Assembly (NCBI GenBank): GCA_021234155.1
Contig: JAJEKV010000059.1
Location: forward strand, 8,190,779 to 8,254,778
Source: Isoetes taiwanensis
Taxonomy: Eukaryota > Streptophyta > Lycopodiopsida > Isoetales > Isoetaceae
DNA length: 64,000 bases
Direction of reading: 5' to 3'
Both the position numbers and the translations under genes were made by a program. The first letter of the stretch is position 1, and every line of letters starts with the position of its first letter. The notes below the pieces were generated by a model, which was not told the origin of the DNA, did no database searches, and saw nothing but the letters and a program-made list of their open reading frames with translations. This document shows positions 58,110-64,000 of the stretch, piece by piece.

Positions 58110-60347
58110 AAATATATTATATTTAAAGAAAAATATGGAGAAGATTTAAAGAAACCAGCATACTCTCTGGAACTAAAGGAAGCGTGTGCTGTGGAGTGCT
58201 GCCTCAAGTATGACGAGGCTAACAAACGGCAATCTCTCATACCACATGACAACTGGTTTCAACTAGCCTTCAGAGATGGCAGAGTAAGTTTCTTTTGTAT
58301 TCTGGAATACCCCTGCGACCCTCCCACTGACATCGCCTATTACTGTGCAGATATGGGACCTACAACACGACATTTTTACCATGTTTGAACGTGGTGAATT
58401 GAAAAGTAAAGGAAAGGTCACCGAAAAGAAAAAAGGTTGTGACGTCCCTAAGAAGGAAATGACCATAACTGTCTGGAGAGAAATGCAGGGCTTTACAGAC
58501 CTCGACTTACTCGAAAGGCTACTGCAGAAGGTTGTAGACAAAGAATTCACGCTTGAAGAAATGTCCAAGGAGCTGCACAAGTAAGAACTACAGCACATTC
58601 TTTCCAGTTTTCCTTAGGTTAAACGAAGTGTATTCCAGAATACACTTTGGCTTCGGAGTGTAAGCCAAAGTGTATTCCGGAATACACTTTTGCTTTGGCG
58701 TGTAAGCCAAAGTGTATTTCGGAATACACTTTGGCTTCGGAATACACTTTGGTATTCCGGAATACACTTTGTCTATAAAATTTAAGAAGCGTATTCCAGA
58801 ATACCTTACTGCCTGTCGAGATGTTTCTTTCTCATTGTTTTCCTTCTTAGTTATCTTTCTTCTAATGTGGTTCTGTTTTACAGCCAAAAAAACGTCATCA
58901 CATGTCAAACATGCTTGATGGAACAACTAAATGTTGACAGCTGGGAAAGATGTAAAGAACTTCACCCCATCGCGACCTCGGACGAAAGGATAATTCAATA
59001 CGCTCCCAATTTTGAAGGCTGGGTATGCTAAAAAGTTTTTTACTTTTTCATTTTTCTTGTTACAAAGACTATCTTTTTTGCAGAGTAAAAAGAAAAATAA
59101 GGACCTACCGCAGGGCTTTATGCATCTTGTCAGGACAGCGCGTGAGGAGAGGACGCTTGCGGACAGGCGTGTTTTGGATAATGAGCCCTCCGACTACGAA
59201 CGTTTTATAATGTTTGATCAAAACAACTTGTTCTGTATAGTACACGGTGATTGCACCAAACTGGCCGAAACAATAAAGCCCCAAGATTTTACCTTGGTAG
59301 TAGCTGACCTTCCTTATGGATTCAAACTCAAAGACAGCCGCTACGACGACCAGCCATTTAAAAACTCTGAATTTAATGCTTTCGTCGACGGCATTAAGCA
59401 GATTACCACGGCAAAACATTGGAGGCTGGTTGTATTTCACTCAAGCATGCAATTCGGCCTTGTGGAAGCTAGTTTCAAGAATCATTTTGGTTCCCCTACG
59501 CAAGCTGGTTATGAAAACCTGGTTTGGTAAGCACTTATACTGGAATACAAATGTCCTTTTGTTTTTCTTTCATTCTTTTTCTTTTAGTAACACCTGCGAG
59601 CATTGTTAGGAGTTTCTATTCCAGAATACGTTTCTGTCAGTTGTACTTAAATCCTCTTTTATTTTTTTGTTCTTAAGGTACAAAACAAATATAAATTACC
59701 ATGGCAGAGGCCCTAGACTGTTGAGTAAGGTCAAATATCTCCATGTCGCTTATTGGAGTTTCGATGGGAAACGTACAATGGAACACTTCAACACAGCAGC
59801 GTGCCAGAACTTTTCAAACGTGTTGGAGTTTCCAGCGGTTTTGCAGAAGCTGCAGGACCCTAGTGCACAAGGAAGAATAGTGAATCACTATCAAAAGCCA
59901 CAGAAGTTGATTAACCATCTTCTGGACATGTTCTCACGTCCAGGAGATTGGGTGCTCGACGCATTTTCTGGCTCTGGTACAACTATTGCTTGTGCACTTA
60001 AGAAGGGCCGTAACTATATAGCCATTGATATTGGTAAGGAGGCTGTCGATTTCATCAAAATGAGACTTCCTGCCTTACAAACTCTACCAGACGAGAATCA
60101 AGAGTTGGGGGCAAAGTCTAATTCTGGTTTTGCTAAGATGACATCTTCGGAGATACAACCTCCCTTTACAAGCTCCTTGGATGACGAAGCTACTTTTGCA
60201 GAGCTGAAAGAAGTAGCTCTTGCTGCCATACCGGAATCAACTACTAACATTGAGAAGCCTAAGTCACCAGAAAAATGTGAAAAGATAGAACCTGACCAAG
60301 CTGAAAGCAGTAAGAAAAATGAAGAAGACTATATTTTAGATCTCTGA
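58110..60347 (+). CDS. beta-class DNA amino-methyltransferase, 3' exons
   Basis: Exons 58110-58283, 58351-58580, 58884-59022, 59084-59526 and 59678-60347 join with GT-AG introns into an open 551-codon frame ending in TGA. The first ~180 residues are accessory, with a C-x2-C motif (VITCQTCLMEQLNVDSWERC). The catalytic part has FCIVHGDCTKL, then VVADLPYGF (D-L-P-Y at 256-259, motif IV) and, after a linker, NHYQKPQKLINHLLDMFSRP (motif X-like) and VLDAFSGSGTTIACAL (about 421-436, motif I, the SAM-binding FxGxGT), followed by NYIAIDIG (motif II). Motif IV before motif I is the beta arrangement of bacterial N4C/N6A methyltransferases. These methylate exocyclic amino groups of cytosine or adenine from S-adenosyl-methionine. 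A D-x-P-Y motif leans towards adenine, but DPPY and SPPY overlap in specificity. The C-terminal ~80 residues are acidic and disordered. Intact motifs and splice sites suggest recent selection on this half. Confidence 0.85.
58629..58807. repeat. cluster of TATTCC-R-GAATA palindromes in intron
   Basis: At least five TATTCC/GAATAC palindromes in under 180 bp, embedded in ACTTTGGCTT flanks. 58667-58690 is a perfect 24-nt palindrome centred on CCGG. The same core recurs in other introns of this gene (48747, 48790, 48931, 59615, with looser copies at 58298 and 59540). Confidence 0.85.
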
Positions 60348-61047
60348 TGCATCTCATGCTGTGGTTGCTGACTGATATTTATTATTGATTGCCATTACTG
60401 ATGTAACACAAAAATAGTAATGAAATTATTGTTATTATTTTTACTAAATTTGTGTTTTTTGTACATCCACCGACAAATAATTCTGTACCCATGTCTCAAT
60501 TTTGCTATTTTCACGTGCTTCACTCCAAAAAACCAAAGTCGTGTCCAAAAAATACCCCAAAAATAGGCCCAAAAAAAAAGCTGATACTCCTGAAACTTTA
60601 AACCTCTCTTAAAAAAGCCCACTTTTTAAAATGACGTGTTTTTTCTAAAGGAATCTTTGAAGGATGAACAAAAAGTTTATTAATCAACAAGAATATGTAC
60701 AAAATGAATATTTCTCATCTAGTTGTGTAAGCACAAGAGGGTGTTGTTAGAACATGAGCCTGCAAGACAATGTACTTACTCCGTACTAGATAAGTAAAAT
60801 GAGATATGACTCTGCTTAAGGGTCTAACCACATTGGACTTGTAATGGAGTCAAACCACATGTGACTGGAATCTCAGGAGAGAACCATCATTCATTTAAAT
60901 TGGATTTATGTCAGGATTTTGGACCATTTTGGCACTGCAACTTTTTTCCGGGTTCGTAAATTTGCATCGAAAATGTGACTTTTTTATAACAGTACAACAT
61001 GATTGCATTAAAAATCGAAAATATTTTACCGAGTGACATAATGCCAA
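60348..61047. other. 3' flank, no gene
   Basis: AT-rich 3' region of the methyltransferase gene. Nothing recognisable apart from A-rich runs. No terminal repeat of a transposon was found. Confidence 0.4.
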
Positions 61048-63831
61048 TTACTTCTCAGAAGTGACCCCTAGAGATGTCATAGCTTTCTTCCTCACTTCCA
61101 CAGGTATTATAACCCTAGCAGTCTTGCCTGGGATGGCCTTTGGGGTCCATGAAAACAAAATAGTATCTAACTCAACCCAATCATCCCCTTCAATAGGGTT
61201 TTTCTTCCATTTCTTTGTCCAACAGTCTCTATATCTTTCTTCCTCTGCCACTGCATTTAACTGGTGCACTGGACACCACCACTCCACACGAACTTTGTTC
61301 ACATTGTGGTTAGCCACTTCTTTGCAAACATCTGAGATGGTGTAACCCATCCACACAGGGTATATCGCTTTGCGCTCTGGTACTATAAGTGCAAATTGAT
61401 GGCAAAGCAAGTCATCTTTGGGACCATAATCCTCCCGCCCGAGATATTTAGACCTTCCTTTCCTAGGACCAACATAATGTTTTTCAGCAGCTGGAGGAGC
61501 CATCGACTTGCGAATACTACTAACCACATCATCAACTTCCTCAGGTGTTATCAAGTCTCTCCACCTAGACTTAGGTAGCCATCCATCTTTCAGTTCATCA
61601 GAGGATGTGTCTACATGTCCCAATAATCCATGTACCTGTGTCCAATAATCTATCAATGCAAGGTTAGTATCATCAGGGTTATTTTTCCAATACTTGATGT
61701 ATTCAGAAATGCTGTCCAATGCGTTTTGCAATGAATCCACCTCTGCAAAAGGCTTAAGAGCTTTTGGTTGACCCCTGGGAATCTTAGGTTTACCATTTTC
61801 ATCTTCGTGTCATATAGGTACTCCCTCATCTGGCCTTCATTTATCATCTGAAGGTCTCATCTTCCATTGCATTATTGGCTTATTCCTCATGACCCAAAAA
61901 GTGTACTGAAGAGGTCTAGATTGATCTTCCATATCAAGAGCATAACCTTCGATAAAATTCTTCCAATCAGGCACCTGTTGTATGATCAACCCTATAGGAG
62001 AAGGTGAAATGCATTCACTAAGAACTTCCATTAGTCTATGAAGATTGGTCACAGTTTGAGATTTCAACTGCGCATTATATTTCCCAAACAATGCATCCAT
62101 CATCCTCATGAGTATGTCCAGGCATTAAGAACCCTAAATTCACTCTTTCAAAGGCACCCACAGCTGTTAAATAAGATAGGAATGAGAACATATGCTTGTT
62201 TTTGTTCTGTCCAGCACAATTGTCAAGTTGGAGGAGGAGCTTTGGTGGTATATCTCGAGGTTGGGGACGTGAACTTGGGCTCCAACATGTTCAGAAGCAC
62301 CTAACTTCCTAAACCTTGCCTTAGTAAACTTCTCTAAATTATTAGGCTTTCTATCCAACAATGCACTGAAGAGTGGTTGGCTACCACCTCCAGGGTTGTG
62401 GAGGTCACCAGAATAACCACTCTCATAGTTCCTCAAGCACCAAATCACACTTCCAATATGAAAATCAGGACCATCACTCCACAATTGCAAACTAAAATGA
62501 CCATAATAGATTGGCACCGATCTATGCACTATTGCACCTGTCAGAAAGACTTGCATAGGATAAGCTCTATTGATTTGCTTGGATATGTAACTATACTGTG
62601 GCAAACAAGTCTTCGATTGATCCATATTGTCATGTATAATACAAACATAGTTATTGGGTTCCAAACATGATAATGTACTCTACATCCAATAAGTGGATCT
62701 ACATGATAGTTGGTATGTCATGTGATCTTTCATTTGCTCCCTTATCTTAGCCCTTTGGCTTGGTTGCTTGGTCTTGTCCAGAATCTCTTTCAACTTAGCA
62801 TACAAGTTGCACTTTGCAAAGTTGTTCAAAGTGTCTATAGTGACATGCTTGAAGTGCTTGCTCCATAGTCTATTGAAGCTGGGTTGAGATATTGTAGGTA
62901 CTATTAGTTCTCGAAGCAAAGCATTCACTTCCTCCAATATGCTCTTCTGGGTACAATGGGATGGCAATCTCTTCTCGACAACTATTTTTCTCTGTTGATC
63001 TTTCCTATTTTTATGTGGCATATTCTCAGCATTGAATTCAACATATTTATCAAAAACCTCCCTAGCAGCCAGGATCCTAGAAGTTGGCCTCAACATGCAA
63101 TTATTTCCACGTAATGCAATTTTGCTCCTTTTTGCATGACTTGATGCCAATTTTGCCAAGATGAAATTGGAATGCCATGAATATTTATCCATGCACTTTA
63201 CATATCCATGCCCCTAGCAGTGGGTATCTTTTTTTCTTTGGATATTTTTCATCTTGAAGTGCAAGCTCATGAATGGAGTACATGTAAGTCCTCCTCCCAT
63301 CACAAGTATACTCTTGGAAGGTGGCTCTTGCTTCTACCAATTTATCAATTTCAAACTTTTGAACACAATTAGCCCAACAACATTTCATTCCCTTACCTTA
63401 GCTATAGCTTCACGTGAACAATCACTACTTGACTTGGACCTCTTGCTAGGATAATGTTTCACCATTGAGTGTGCCCTCTTTCCTGAAAATGTGGTCCTGG
63501 CAGCTATTGGAGGTGCATTAAGAAAATCAGTGTCATCCACAACCTCTGGCTCTGGTAAAAGGAAATCTCCTATAAACTCAATGCAGGCTATAGCCCATGG
63601 CATGATGCATGGGACCTCCAATTGTTTAACATAAGCAGTGCAATCCTGGTGATTTGACCCTTTTTCCTTCCATTTTTCTTCTAAACTTGTTATGGCCACA
63701 CCCACTTTATCCTCTCCTAACCTTTCATCATTGACAACTTGGATAGGATCAGCTAATATGGTAGTTCCTTCACCTACTAGCTCCTTATTACATTGGTGCT
63801 TCACTTTCACCTTCTTATTCTTCCAATCCAA
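61048..63831 (-). pseudogene. DUF7869-type transposase, copy B
   Basis: Read leftwards from 63831: a charged N-terminus with KRAHSMVKHYPSKRSKSSSD, then the conserved middle (NCMLRPTSRILAAREVFDKY, LIVPTISQPSFNRLWSKHFK). An in-frame TAG at 62680-62682 precedes EPNNYVCIIHDNMDQSKTCL, YPMQVFLTGAIVHRS and DFHIGSVIWCLRNY. A frame change gives KLLLQLDNCAGQNKNKHMFS, YLTAVGAFERVNLGF and MPGHTHED, and a one-base shift in the codons after HED leads to DALFGKYNAQLKSQTVTNL. The C-terminal part reads KPIMQWKMRP and WVELDTILFSWTPKAIPGK to 61048. The order HDNMD, QLDNCxGQNKN and GHTHED-x-DALF matches DUF7869. It is clearly diverged from copy A. At least one stop and three frame changes make it inactive. Confidence 0.7.
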
Positions 63832-64000
63832 CCTACTGTAGAGGATTATAAATTTAAATGTTCTTAGTATTAGCTCGAAAAAAGGACAAAGTAATTATGA
63901 GAATAGATTAAAGGGAACTTCAAAAAATACAAAATAAAATCATTCAATGGGCAAATATATATTGTTAGTGTAGGCAAAAATAGGTTGTAAGTATAACTGA
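63832..64000. other. window edge, no gene
   Basis: AT-rich sequence upstream of the copy B start. Nothing recognised. Confidence 0.4.

Overview
The window looks like intergenic, transposon-dominated nuclear DNA of a land plant. Spliceosomal GT-AG introns, an R2R3-MYB gene of the FOUR LIPS/MYB88 type, a Ty1-copia element with a tRNA-iMet-type primer binding site, an L1-like LINE and a tRNA-derived SINE all point that way. A HUH (Replitron-like) element and DUF7869-type transposases suggest a non-seed plant such as a fern, lycophyte or bryophyte. That placement is an inference.

Layout. 1-0.5 kb: short AAACCCTAG-containing repeats with a strong foldback. 1.6-4.3 kb (+): decayed accessory genes, including a RING-like fragment and an FCP1/NIF-like phosphatase. 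4.4-7.9 kb (-): a decayed transposase of the SGHGKG/HDG type. 8.8-10.8 kb: AT-rich repeats, a CpG-dense block and inverted arrays of GTTTATCTGGACAC. 12.7-19.1 kb: a Replitron-like end fragment, a kinesin fragment, and an L1-like LINE split by a Replitron-like element with a 15-bp flanking duplication. 20.0-23.3 kb (-): the one clear host gene, an 11-exon MYB with an open 399-codon spliced frame. 25.7-40.3 kb (-): a LINE scrap, then a gag-bearing LTR-type element with a putative 3' LTR, a 1.65-kb polypyrimidine tract inside it, and a complete 5.9-kb Ty1-copia insertion (33685-39591) with LTRs, PBS, PPT and 5-bp target duplication. 42.5-45.0 kb: six tandem ~430-bp units, each carrying a tRNA-like SINE head.

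The most interesting part is 46.3-63.8 kb. A DUF7869-type transposase gene (-) and a beta-class DNA amino-methyltransferase gene (+) diverge from a ~300-bp intergenic region. Four of the five methyltransferase introns recognised, and that shared region, carry TATTCC-R-GAATA palindromes or variants of them. The 3' five exons of the methyltransferase splice to an open 551-codon frame with DLPY and FSGSGT motifs. The 5' accessory exons (which include a PKKRKV nuclear-localisation string and Cys-rich motifs) are interrupted by a 545-bp MITE, by two tandem related insertions of 5.7 and 1.7 kb, and by frame changes. A second, diverged DUF7869 pseudogene lies downstream. I infer a transposon that encodes its own DNA methyltransferase. 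The outer ends of such an element could not be located by eye.
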